NCBI GenBank assembly: GCA_050262775.1
Contig: JBLNEO010000114.1
Span: 1 to 5,491 of the forward strand
From: DATHTC01 sp050262775
GTDB lineage: Bacteria; Actinomycetota; Thermoleophilia; Gaiellales; Gaiellaceae
Length of the DNA stretch: 5,491 bases
Reading direction: 5' to 3'
Shown piece by piece: positions 1 to 5,491 of this stretch (within the stretch, counting starts at the first letter, position 1; every line of letters starts with the position of its first letter). The translations under genes were made by a program, and so were the position numbers. The notes under the pieces are model-generated. The model made no database searches and had not been told where the DNA came from. It worked only from the letters and a program-made list of their open reading frames with translations.

Positions 1-1455
1 GGCGCCGACCTCGTCGGGAAGATCGAGGCGGGCATCCCCGAGGACGACCCGCGCAACCCGGCCGTGATCGCCGACAACGTCGGCGACAACGTCGGCGACT
101 GCGCCGGCATGGCGGCCGACCTGTTCGAGACGTACGCCGTCACGGCCGTGGCCGTGATGCTGCTCGGCACCGCCTTCCCCGCAGGCGGCCTGCCGCTCTA
201 CCCGCTCGCGATCGGCGGCGTCGCCATCCTCGCGTCCGTGGTCGGCGTGTGGTTCGCGCGCATCGACCGCGGCGGCTCGATCATGAACGCGCTCTACAAG
301 GCGGTCGTCGTCGCCACGGTGCTGTCCGCGCTCGGGTTCATCCCGATCACGATGGCGTTCGACGAGGGCAAGTTCTCCTTCGGCGAGCTCTACGGGTCCG
401 CGCTCGTCGGCCTCGGCGTCACGTTCCTGCTCGTCGCCATCACCGAGTACTACACGGGCACCCGGTGGGGCCCCGTGAAGTCGATCTCGCGCTCGTCGCA
501 GACCGGCCACGCGACGAACATCATCGAGGGGCTCGCGATCGGCATGCAGGCGACGGCGCTGCCCGTGCTCGTGATCGCCGTCGGCGTCGTCGCCGCGTAC
601 GAGATCGCGGACAACAGCCTGTACGGGATCGGCGTCGCCGTGATGGCGCAGCTGTCGATGACGGGCCTCATCGTCGCGCTCGACGCGTACGGCCCGGTCA
701 CGGACAACGCCGGCGGCATCGCCGAGATGGCCGACCTCGACGAGTCCGTCCGCGGCGTCACCGACCCGCTCGACGCCGTCGGCAACACGACGAAGGCCGT
801 GACGAAGGGCTACGCGATCGGCTCGGCCGGCCTCGCCGCGCTGATCCTGTTCGACGAGTACGCGCGCGGCCTCCGCGAGGAGGACGTCGCGAGCGTCTTC
901 CGGCTCGACGACCCGTGGGTGATCGCGGGCCTGTTCATCGGCGGCCTGATGCCGTTCCTCTTCGCCTCGCTCGCGATGCAGGCCGTCGGCCGCGTCGGCG
1001 GCCAGGTCGTGACCGAGGTGCGGCGCCAGTTCCGCGAGATGCCCGGGATCATGGAGGGCACGCAGCGGCCGGACTACAGCCGCGCCGTCGGCATCGTCAC
1101 GACGTCGGCGATCAAGCGGATGCTCGCGCCGGCGCTGATCCCGATCGCGATCCCGATCGCCGTCGGGATCATCAGCCCCGAGGCGCTCGGCGGGCTCCTC
1201 ATCGGCACGATCGTCACCGGCCTGTTCCTGGCGATCTCGATGACCTCCGGCGGCGGCGCGTGGGACAACGCGAAGAAGCTGATCGAGGACGGCGCGTACG
1301 GCGGCAAGGGCTCGGAGGCGCACGCCGCCGCGGTCACCGGCGACACCGTCGGCGATCCCTACAAGGACACCGCGGGACCGGCGATCAACCCGATGATCAA
1401 GATCGCCAACATCGTGGCGATCCTGATCATCCCGCTCATCGCCTCGATCCACTGA
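1..1455 (+). CDS. hppA: Membrane-bound proton-translocating pyrophosphatase, K+-independent type (5' partial)
   Basis: Integral membrane enzyme that couples hydrolysis of cytoplasmic pyrophosphate to H+ export. The frame is open from base 1, so the gene begins upstream; 484 residues are visible, and bacterial family members are usually about 670-700 residues, so roughly 200 N-terminal residues are missing. Visible motifs are GADLVGK at residues 1-7, the pyrophosphate/Mg-binding DNVGDNVGD at 25-33, EYYTG near 150, DNAGG at 235-239, GGGAWDNAKK and GDTVGDPYKDTAGPAINP near the C-terminus, and many hydrophobic helices. The motif GNTTKAVTKG carries Lys at 265 (codon 793-795) and Thr at 268. In this family Lys at the first site, where K+-dependent enzymes have Ala, marks the K+-independent class, whose known members pump H+. 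The C-terminus is complete and ends at TGA 1453-1455. The gene converges with dedA, with a strong hairpin just after the stop. No frameshift is seen. Confidence 0.97.
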   Translation, partial: GADLVGKIEAGIPEDDPRNPAVIADNVGDNVGDCAGMAADLFETYAVTAVAVMLLGTAFPAGGLPLYPLAIGGVAILASVVGVWFARIDRGGSIMNALYKAVVVATVLSALGFIPITMAFDEGKFSFGELYGSALVGLGVTFLLVAITEYYTGTRWGPVKSISRSSQTGHATNIIEGLAIGMQATALPVLVIAVGVVAAYEIADNSLYGIGVAVMAQLSMTGLIVALDAYGPVTDNAGGIAEMADLDESVRGVTDPLDAVGNTTKAVTKGYAIGSAGLAALILFDEYARGLREEDVASVFRLDDPWVIAGLFIGGLMPFLFASLAMQAVGRVGGQVVTEVRRQFREMPGIMEGTQRPDYSRAVGIVTTSAIKRMLAPALIPIAIPIAVGIISPEALGGLLIGTIVTGLFLAISMTSGGGAWDNAKKLIEDGAYGGKGSEAHAAAVTGDTVGDPYKDTAGPAINPMIKIANIVAILIIPLIASIH

Positions 1456-1463
1456 CGCGGGCG

Positions 1464-1492
1464 CGCGGGGGAGCCGGCGCGGCTCCCCCGCG
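1464..1492 (+). terminator. Perfect 13-bp GC hairpin after hppA, probable terminator
   Basis: Bases 1464-1476 are exactly complementary to 1480-1492, with a 3-base loop GCG. This gives 13 uninterrupted pairs, 8 bases after the hppA stop. Four more pairs (1460-1463 with 1497-1500) can stack below across a 4-base bulge. There is no T-rich tail on either strand, so it is not a textbook intrinsic terminator. Position, strength and convergent gene arrangement still argue for ending hppA transcripts or protecting their 3' ends, and it could work in both directions. Confidence 0.7.
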
Positions 1493-1503
1493 ACCGCGCC
1501 AGA

Positions 1504-1528
1504 ACCCGGGACGCCGCCTGGCCCGGGT
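1504..1528 (-). terminator. Weaker hairpin at the dedA stop, possible terminator
   Basis: ACCCGGG at 1504-1510 pairs with CCCGGGT at 1522-1528, giving 7 pairs around an 11-base loop. On the minus strand the upstream arm starts at the last base of the dedA stop codon, and the structure is followed by TTCT, a very short T-rich stretch. It could end the kdp-usp-dedA transcript. In such GC-rich DNA a 7-bp inverted repeat can arise by chance, so this is tentative. Confidence 0.35.
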
Positions 1529-2115
1529 CACTGCCGGCCGCGGAGGCGCCTGACCGTCTCGATCGCCGTGGCGAGCGCGGCGGCAGCGAGCAGCGCGAGG
1601 CCGAGCGGCTTCCAGAAGCTGTGCTCGAACGCGCGCCCGCCGAAGTACCCGAGCGCGGTCGCGAACGCGGCCCACGAGATCGCGGCGACCAGGTCGGCGA
1701 CGACGAAGCGCGCCAGCGGGAAGTGGACGACGCCGGCGGAGAAGGTCACGGAGGTGCGGCCGCCCGGGATGTAGCGCGCGACCGCGACGATCGTGACGCC
1801 GCGCAGCTCGAGCTGCGCGCGGGCCCACGCGAGCCGCGACTGGGCGCCCTCGCCCTGGAACACCCGCCCGACGATCGGCTGCCCGACGAATCGCCCGAGC
1901 CCGTAGGAGACGTGGTCGCCGACGAGCGCGCCGGCCGCGGCGACGGCGGCGACGGCCGCGACCTCGAGGTCGCCCGACGCGGCGAGGATGCCGCCGACGA
2001 TCACGACCGTCTCGCCGGGCAGCGCCGGGAAGAACGCGTCGACGGCGACGACGCCGAAGATCACCAGGTACGCGAGTGTCCCGGTCCCGACGAGGTCGAC
2101 GAGCTGCTGCGTCAC
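1528..2115 (-). CDS. DedA-family (SNARE-associated/VTT domain) membrane protein
   Basis: A 195-residue integral membrane protein of the DedA superfamily; characterised members are linked to lipid flipping, membrane potential and envelope stress. Evidence: an N-terminal hydrophobic segment leading to DAFFPALPGETVV (26-38), matching the re-entrant region with its acidic residue; GDHVSYGLGRFVG (66-78), the family's GD...Y..GR motif; and RYIPGGRTSVTFSAG (114-128), the R-x-x-P-x-x-R signature with both arginines (114 and 120) present. Hydrophobic helices follow, ending in a basic tail. The length is normal for the family. The start chosen is GTG 2113-2115: the frame stays open to 2310, but the upstream part overlaps the USP gene and is arginine/proline-rich shadow. 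No clear Shine-Dalgarno sequence is visible. It lies 50 bases after the USP gene and may share its transcript; that spacer holds GC-rich inverted repeats but no convincing promoter. The substrate cannot be told from sequence. Confidence 0.93.
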   Translation of the reverse strand: MTQQLVDLVGTGTLAYLVIFGVVAVDAFFPALPGETVVIVGGILAASGDLEVAAVAAVAAAGALVGDHVSYGLGRFVGQPIVGRVFQGEGAQSRLAWARAQLELRGVTIVAVARYIPGGRTSVTFSAGVVHFPLARFVVADLVAAISWAAFATALGYFGGRAFEHSFWKPLGLALLAAAALATAIETVRRLRGRQ

Positions 2116-2165
2116 GCGCAGAGCATGCCCGCCGCCGGCCCCGGCCGTTCTCGCCGGTCGACGGC

Positions 2166-2699
2166 TCAGGGCGGGGGAGGCATCGGCTTCAGCACGAGCG
2201 TCTCCGTGGGAGCGTGCGTGAGCAGCCACGCGAGGTCCTTCTCGGTGAAGCCGCCGTGGCCGTTCGTCGGCGCCGGCGCGACGATGCGGGAGAACCGCTC
2301 CGCCGCCCACAGCCGCTGCAACGCGTGCGTCAGGGTGCGGCCCTTCTCGATCCGCGCGTCGACCGGAACGCCTGCACGGAGCGCTGCGAGCTCGACGGCC
2401 TCGAGGAGCGGCATCGCGATCGCGACCTGGTCGCGGCGCGCCGAATCCTCGGAGTACTGGAGCGGCACGACGAGGAGGTACGCCGGGACGAGGACTGCGC
2501 CCTCGGCATGCGCGATCCGGATCGCGGCCTCGAGCACGGCGGGGTCGAGCGCACCGGCGAACGGGACGAGGATCCGCCGGGCTCCGGCGAGGACGGGCGG
2601 TCGTCGCGGCGGCCGCCGCCGGCGCGGCACCACGACGGCGACGAGCGCGGCGGCCAGTCCCACCGACACGACGAGGAGGACGAGGGCGAGTGGCGTCAC
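2166..2699 (-). CDS. Membrane-anchored universal stress protein (TM helix plus UspA-like domain)
   Basis: A 177-residue protein. Residues about 3-24 form one uninterrupted hydrophobic helix, followed by an arginine/proline cluster (PRRRRPPRRPP, 25-35). By the positive-inside rule this places the C-terminal part in the cytoplasm. Residues 41-175 look like a USP alpha/beta fold: RRILVPFAGA as strand 1, an amphipathic helix, GAVLVPAYLLVVPL, the EKGR turn (118-121), AAERFSRIV, GHGGF (147-151), and a final strand TETLVLKP. The usual UspA nucleotide motif G-x2-G-x9-G-S/T is incomplete: no GS pair follows GHGG at the right distance, so ATP binding is doubtful. The GTG start (2697-2699) overlaps the kdpD stop as GTGA and has a good AAGGAG 8 bases upstream. 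It is the second gene after kdpB, in the neighbourhood where kdpC would be expected, but resembles KdpC only in size and in having one N-terminal helix. The function is unknown; a role in sensing or tuning Kdp is inferred from linkage. Confidence 0.88.
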   Translation of the reverse strand: MTPLALVLLVVSVGLAAALVAVVVPRRRRPPRRPPVLAGARRILVPFAGALDPAVLEAAIRIAHAEGAVLVPAYLLVVPLQYSEDSARRDQVAIAMPLLEAVELAALRAGVPVDARIEKGRTLTHALQRLWAAERFSRIVAPAPTNGHGGFTEKDLAWLLTHAPTETLVLKPMPPPP

Positions 2700-3787
2700 G
2701 CAGGGGTCTCCTTGCGCTCGGCGCGGTTCGCGGCGACGCGGATGTCGACCCCCGGCAGCGCGCGTACGAGCGCGGACAGGAGCGAGCCGCGGAGGATCTC
2801 CCGGCGGCGGCTCTCGTCCGGCGTCCCGACGAAGACGTACGTCGTCCCGCGCTCGTCGACGACCCGCTTCACCGTCTCCACGAGGTCGTCGCCCTCCTCC
2901 TCGAGGAAGTGCGCGCCGAGCACGATCGCCAGGCGGCGGAGCGCCGCGAGCGAGGTCTGCTCCTCGTCTGTCAGCTTCTGCCCGGGCTTCCGGACCCAGA
3001 GGGCGTCGAGTTGCGCGCCGAGGCGCTCGGCGCTGCGCCACGCGCGCCGCATGATCCGCTGGGACTTCGGCTGCGGCTCGACGAGCGCGAGCACGCGCTC
3101 CGCGACCGCCTGCTGGCTCAGCGGGTCGAGCGGGCTCGTGCCTCGACGAGCCTCGACGTCCTCGGCGACCTCGCGCAGCGCGAGCTCCCGCAGCGCCGAG
3201 AGCCGGTCGACCCGGAAGAAGTTCTCGAGCGCGACCTGGGCGCGGTCACGGGCGTAGACCTTCCCGGCGCGGAGCCGATCCTGCAGCGCCTCGGGCGAGA
3301 GGTCGACGAGGACCACCTCGTCGGCCTCCTCGAGGACGCGGTCGGGGAAGGTCTCGCGGACGCGGATCCCCGTCAGCTCCGCGATCTCGTCGTTGAGGCT
3401 CTCGAGGTGCTGCACGTTCACGGTCGAGATCACGTCGATGCCGGCCGCGAGCACCTCGTCGATGTCCTGGTAGCGCTTCTCGTTTCGCATCCCGGCGGCG
3501 TTCGTGTGGGCGAGCTCGTCGATCAGCGCCAGCTCGGGCGCACGCCGCACCACCGCGTCCACGTCCATCTCCTCCAGCTCGACGGAGCCGTGCTCGACGC
3601 GCAGGCGCGGCACGACCTCGAGCCCGTCGGCGAGCACCGCCGTCTCGGGCCGGTCGTGCGGCTCGAGGTACCCGACCACGACGTCCCGTCCTTCGGCCGT
3701 CGCCTGGTGGCCCTCCTGGAGCATCCGGAAGGTCTTGCCGACGCCCGCGGCCATTCCGAGCAGGATGCGGTAGCGCCCGCGCGCCAC
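2696..3787 (-). CDS. kdpD: Short KdpD: sensor (P-loop) domain plus USP domain, no membrane or kinase part
   Basis: A 363-residue cytoplasmic protein matching only the N-terminal part of KdpD; the E. coli sensor kinase is about 890 residues. Residues 1-220 are the KdpD sensor domain, with P-loop GMAAGVGKT (11-19), GYLEPHDRPET (39-49), the Walker-B-like LIDELAHTN (88-96), and STVNVQHLESLND (121-133). Residues about 231-355 form a USP-type domain with a GT...GS nucleotide-type pattern (321-335). There are no hydrophobic helices, GAF, histidine phosphoacceptor or ATPase domain. The stop at 2696-2698 is followed at once by an unrelated gene, so the truncation looks settled rather than a fresh frameshift. 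The c-di-AMP motif of Staphylococcus aureus KdpD (SxS...FTAxY) is not conserved: the equivalent places read EPQ and LDALW. The GTG start lies 2 bases after the kdpB stop, with no strong Shine-Dalgarno sequence, suggesting reinitiation. Similar short KdpD proteins occur in Anabaena, where they act in kdp regulation without kinase activity of their own. Confidence 0.95.
   Translation of the reverse strand: MARGRYRILLGMAAGVGKTFRMLQEGHQATAEGRDVVVGYLEPHDRPETAVLADGLEVVPRLRVEHGSVELEEMDVDAVVRRAPELALIDELAHTNAAGMRNEKRYQDIDEVLAAGIDVISTVNVQHLESLNDEIAELTGIRVRETFPDRVLEEADEVVLVDLSPEALQDRLRAGKVYARDRAQVALENFFRVDRLSALRELALREVAEDVEARRGTSPLDPLSQQAVAERVLALVEPQPKSQRIMRRAWRSAERLGAQLDALWVRKPGQKLTDEEQTSLAALRRLAIVLGAHFLEEEGDDLVETVKRVVDERGTTYVFVGTPDESRRREILRGSLLSALVRALPGVDIRVAANRAERKETPA
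2708..2713 (-). promoter_or_regulatory. Shine-Dalgarno site of the membrane USP gene
   Basis: The minus strand reads AAGGAG at 2713-2708, inside the last codons of kdpD, with 8 bases before the GTG at 2699. It is the clearest ribosome binding site in the window and decides the start of the USP gene, ruling out the longer frame that runs back to 3041. Together with the GTGA stop/start overlap it points to coupled translation with kdpD. Confidence 0.85.
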
Positions 3788-3789
3788 CG

Positions 3790-5491
3790 TCAGGCCCCGA
3801 GCAGGTTGTGCACCACCAGGTCGATGAGCTTGATGCCGATGAAGGGAAGGATGACGCCCCCCAGCCCGTAGATCATCACGTTCCGGCGCAGGAGGGCGTT
3901 CGCGCCGATCGCCCGATAGCGCACGCCGCGCAGGGCGAGCGGGACGAGCAGGGGGATGACGAGGGCGTTGAAGACGATCGCGGAGATGATCGCGCTGTGA
4001 GGGGTGCCGAGCTGCATCACGTTGAGCCCGTCGAGCGGCCCCTCGCCGGCGCGCGTCGCGTACGTCGAGGCGAACATCGCGGGAAGGATGGCGAAGTACT
4101 TCGCGACGTCGTTCGCGATCGAGAACGTCGTCAGCGCGCCCCGCGTGATCAGCAGCTGCTTCCCGACCTCGACGATCTCGATCAGCTTCGTCGGATTCGA
4201 GTCGAGGTCGACCATGTTGCCGGCCTCCTTGGCGGCGGTCGTGCCGGTGTTCATGGCGACGCCGACGTCCGCCTGCGCGAGCGCGGGCGCGTCGTTCGTG
4301 CCGTCTCCCGTCATCGCGACCATCCGCCCGTGACCCTGCTCGTCGCGGATGAGCTCGAGCTTGCGCTCGGGCGTCGCCTCGGCGAGGAAGTCGTCCACCC
4401 CCGACTCGTCGGCGATCACCGCGGCCGTCACCGGGTTGTCGCCGGTGATCATCACGGTGCGGATGCCCATCCGCCGCAGCTCGTCGAAGCGCTCGCGCAT
4501 GCCGCCCTTGACGATGTCCTTGAGGTGGACGACGCCGAGCACCCAGTTGTCCTGCGCCACGACGAGCGGCGTCCCGCCGGACTCGGCCACGCGCTTGACG
4601 ACCCCGTCGAGCTCGCCGGGCACGCGGCCGCCGTTCTCCGCCACGAACTGCCTCACCGCGTCGGCCGCGCCCTTGCGGAGGCTGCGTCCGTCGAGGTCGA
4701 CCCCGCTCATCCGTGTCGCGGCCGAGAAGGGGACGAAGACGTGCTCGCCGAGCTCACGCTCGCGCAGGCCGAAGCGGTCCTTGGCCAGCACGACGATCGA
4801 CCGGCCCTCGGGCGTCTCGTCGGCGAGCGACGCGAGCTGCGCGACCTCCGCGAGCTCGTGCTCGTCGACGCCGTCGATCGGGAGGAACTCCGCCGCCTGC
4901 CGGTTCCCGAGCGTGATCGTCCCCGTCTTGTCGAGCAGGAGCACGTCGACGTCGCCGGACGCCTCGACGGCCCGGCCCGACATCGCGAGCACGTTGCGCT
5001 GGACGAGGCGGTCCATGCCGGCGATGCCGATCGCGGACAGCAAGGCGCCGATCGTCGTCGGGATCAGCGCGACGAGCAGCGCGATCAGCGTCGCGACCGA
5101 GGCGTCGGTGGCAGAGAATTCGGCGAACGGGCGCAGCGTGACCACGACGACGAGGAAGATCAGCGTCAGCCCGGCGAGCAGGATGTTGAGCGCGATCTCG
5201 TTCGGGGTCTTGCGCCGCTCGGCGCCCTCCACCAGGGAGATCATGCGGTCGAGGAAGCTCTTGCCCGGCTCCTGCGTGATCTCGACCACGATCCGGTCAG
5301 ACAGCACGCGGGTGCCGCCTGTCACCGCGCTGCGGTCTCCGCCGGACTCGCGGATCACGGGCGCCGACTCGCCGGTGATCGCCGACTCGTCCACGGACGC
5401 GATCCCCTCGATCACGGTCCCGTCGCCAGGGATCACCTCGCCGGCCGTGATCACGACGACGTCGCCGCGCTGGAGCTCCGAGGCCGGGAGC
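3790..5491 (-). CDS. kdpB: K+-transporting P-type ATPase catalytic subunit KdpB (5' partial)
   Basis: ATP-hydrolysing subunit of the high-affinity K+ pump KdpFABC. The frame is open to the right edge; 566 residues are visible, and comparison with E. coli KdpB (682 residues) suggests about 120 N-terminal residues lie outside. Motifs in order: actuator loop TGES (39-42) followed by APVIRESGGD; FLDRM and RRKTPNEIAL; membrane helices near 100-119 and 132-158 with the ion-site PTTIGALLSAIGIAGMDR (from 144); phosphorylation site DKTGT (Asp187, codon 4930-4932); nucleotide-domain FSAATRMSG (from 255) and KGAA (273-276); hinge TGDGTNDAP (394-402); and M5 FSIANDVAKYF with Asp461 and Lys464, matching the E. 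coli Asp583/Lys586 pair that links pump and channel. The C-terminus, GLGG..LPFIGIKLIDL, is complete. The TGES serine, whose phosphorylation inhibits the E. coli pump at high K+, is kept. The next gene is kdpD rather than kdpC. kdpA presumably lies beyond the edge. Confidence 0.98.
   Translation of the reverse strand, partial: LPASELQRGDVVVITAGEVIPGDGTVIEGIASVDESAITGESAPVIRESGGDRSAVTGGTRVLSDRIVVEITQEPGKSFLDRMISLVEGAERRKTPNEIALNILLAGLTLIFLVVVVTLRPFAEFSATDASVATLIALLVALIPTTIGALLSAIGIAGMDRLVQRNVLAMSGRAVEASGDVDVLLLDKTGTITLGNRQAAEFLPIDGVDEHELAEVAQLASLADETPEGRSIVVLAKDRFGLRERELGEHVFVPFSAATRMSGVDLDGRSLRKGAADAVRQFVAENGGRVPGELDGVVKRVAESGGTPLVVAQDNWVLGVVHLKDIVKGGMRERFDELRRMGIRTVMITGDNPVTAAVIADESGVDDFLAEATPERKLELIRDEQGHGRMVAMTGDGTNDAPALAQADVGVAMNTGTTAAKEAGNMVDLDSNPTKLIEIVEVGKQLLITRGALTTFSIANDVAKYFAILPAMFASTYATRAGEGPLDGLNVMQLGTPHSAIISAIVFNALVIPLLVPLALRGVRYRAIGANALLRRNVMIYGLGGVILPFIGIKLIDLVVHNLLGA

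Noticed and set aside
69..98. Short tandem repeat in hppA
   Set aside because: It encodes the conserved DNVGDNVGD catalytic motif; the repetition is functional protein sequence, not a DNA repeat element.
1138..1172. Repeated ATCCCGATCGC units
   Set aside because: They encode an IPIAIPIA membrane segment of hppA with uniform codon choice; no sign of a regulatory or mobile repeat.
249..1553. Second plus-strand frame of 434 codons inside hppA
   Set aside because: An out-of-frame shadow of hppA, dominated by Arg and Asp, with no domain.
2116..2165. GC-rich inverted repeats between the USP gene and dedA as a terminator
   Set aside because: The best stem is about 5 pairs (CCGGC/GCCGG) with no T tail, which is expected by chance in this base composition.
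2166..2699. USP gene as a diverged KdpC
   Set aside because: Size and a single N-terminal helix are similar, but the arginine cluster after the helix predicts a cytoplasmic C-terminus, whereas that of KdpC is extracytoplasmic, and the soluble part reads as a UspA-like fold.
2700..3041. N-terminal extension of the USP gene back to 3041
   Set aside because: The extra 114 codons are arginine/alanine-rich and overlap kdpD; the Shine-Dalgarno site and hydrophobic helix mark GTG 2699 as the start.
1621..3257. Long plus-strand open frames (477 and 393 codons) opposite kdpD, the USP gene and dedA
   Set aside because: They translate to arginine/proline/serine-rich sequence with no domain and lie antisense to well-supported genes; stop codons are rare in any frame of such GC-rich DNA.
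2690..3871. Plus-strand open frame of 393 codons opposite kdpD
   Set aside because: The composition (many Arg, Asp, Leu, His) is the mirror of the kdpD codons, with no recognisable motif and no ribosome binding site.

Overview
The window comes from a high-GC bacterium. G and C dominate third codon positions in every gene, and the starts seen on the minus strand are all GTG. Gene content and codon use fit a high-GC actinobacterium, possibly a deep lineage such as Thermoleophilia, but the taxon is an inference and nothing here fixes it.

Layout. Bases 1-1455 (+) hold the C-terminal two thirds of a membrane-bound, proton-pumping pyrophosphatase (hppA). Its residues are those of the K+-independent subclass. 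It converges with a minus-strand gene cluster across a 72-base gap (1456-1527). The gap holds a perfect 13-bp GC hairpin and most of a second, weaker one. Reading leftwards from the right edge, the minus-strand cluster is: kdpB (partial at its 5' end, 5491-3790), a short kdpD (3787-2696), a small membrane-anchored universal-stress-protein (USP) gene (2699-2166), and a dedA-family membrane protein gene (2115-1528). The first three are tightly packed: a 2-base gap between kdpB and kdpD, then a GTGA overlap between kdpD and the USP gene. dedA follows after 50 bases. The whole set could be one transcript that starts beyond the right edge, presumably with kdpA.

Function. KdpB is the P-type ATPase subunit of the high-affinity K+ pump KdpFABC. 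The KdpD here has only the N-terminal P-loop sensor domain and a USP domain. It lacks the four membrane segments and histidine kinase of Escherichia coli KdpD, so it resembles the truncated KdpD known from Anabaena and cannot act alone as a sensor kinase. The gene after it is one membrane helix followed by an arginine-rich stretch and a USP domain. It cannot be KdpC by sequence or predicted topology.

The most notable point is that kdpC, normally between kdpB and kdpD, is absent from that position and from the rest of the window. A kinase-less KdpD and a translationally coupled membrane USP protein follow the pump gene instead. This suggests, as inference only, a non-canonical, perhaps post-translational way of controlling K+ uptake.
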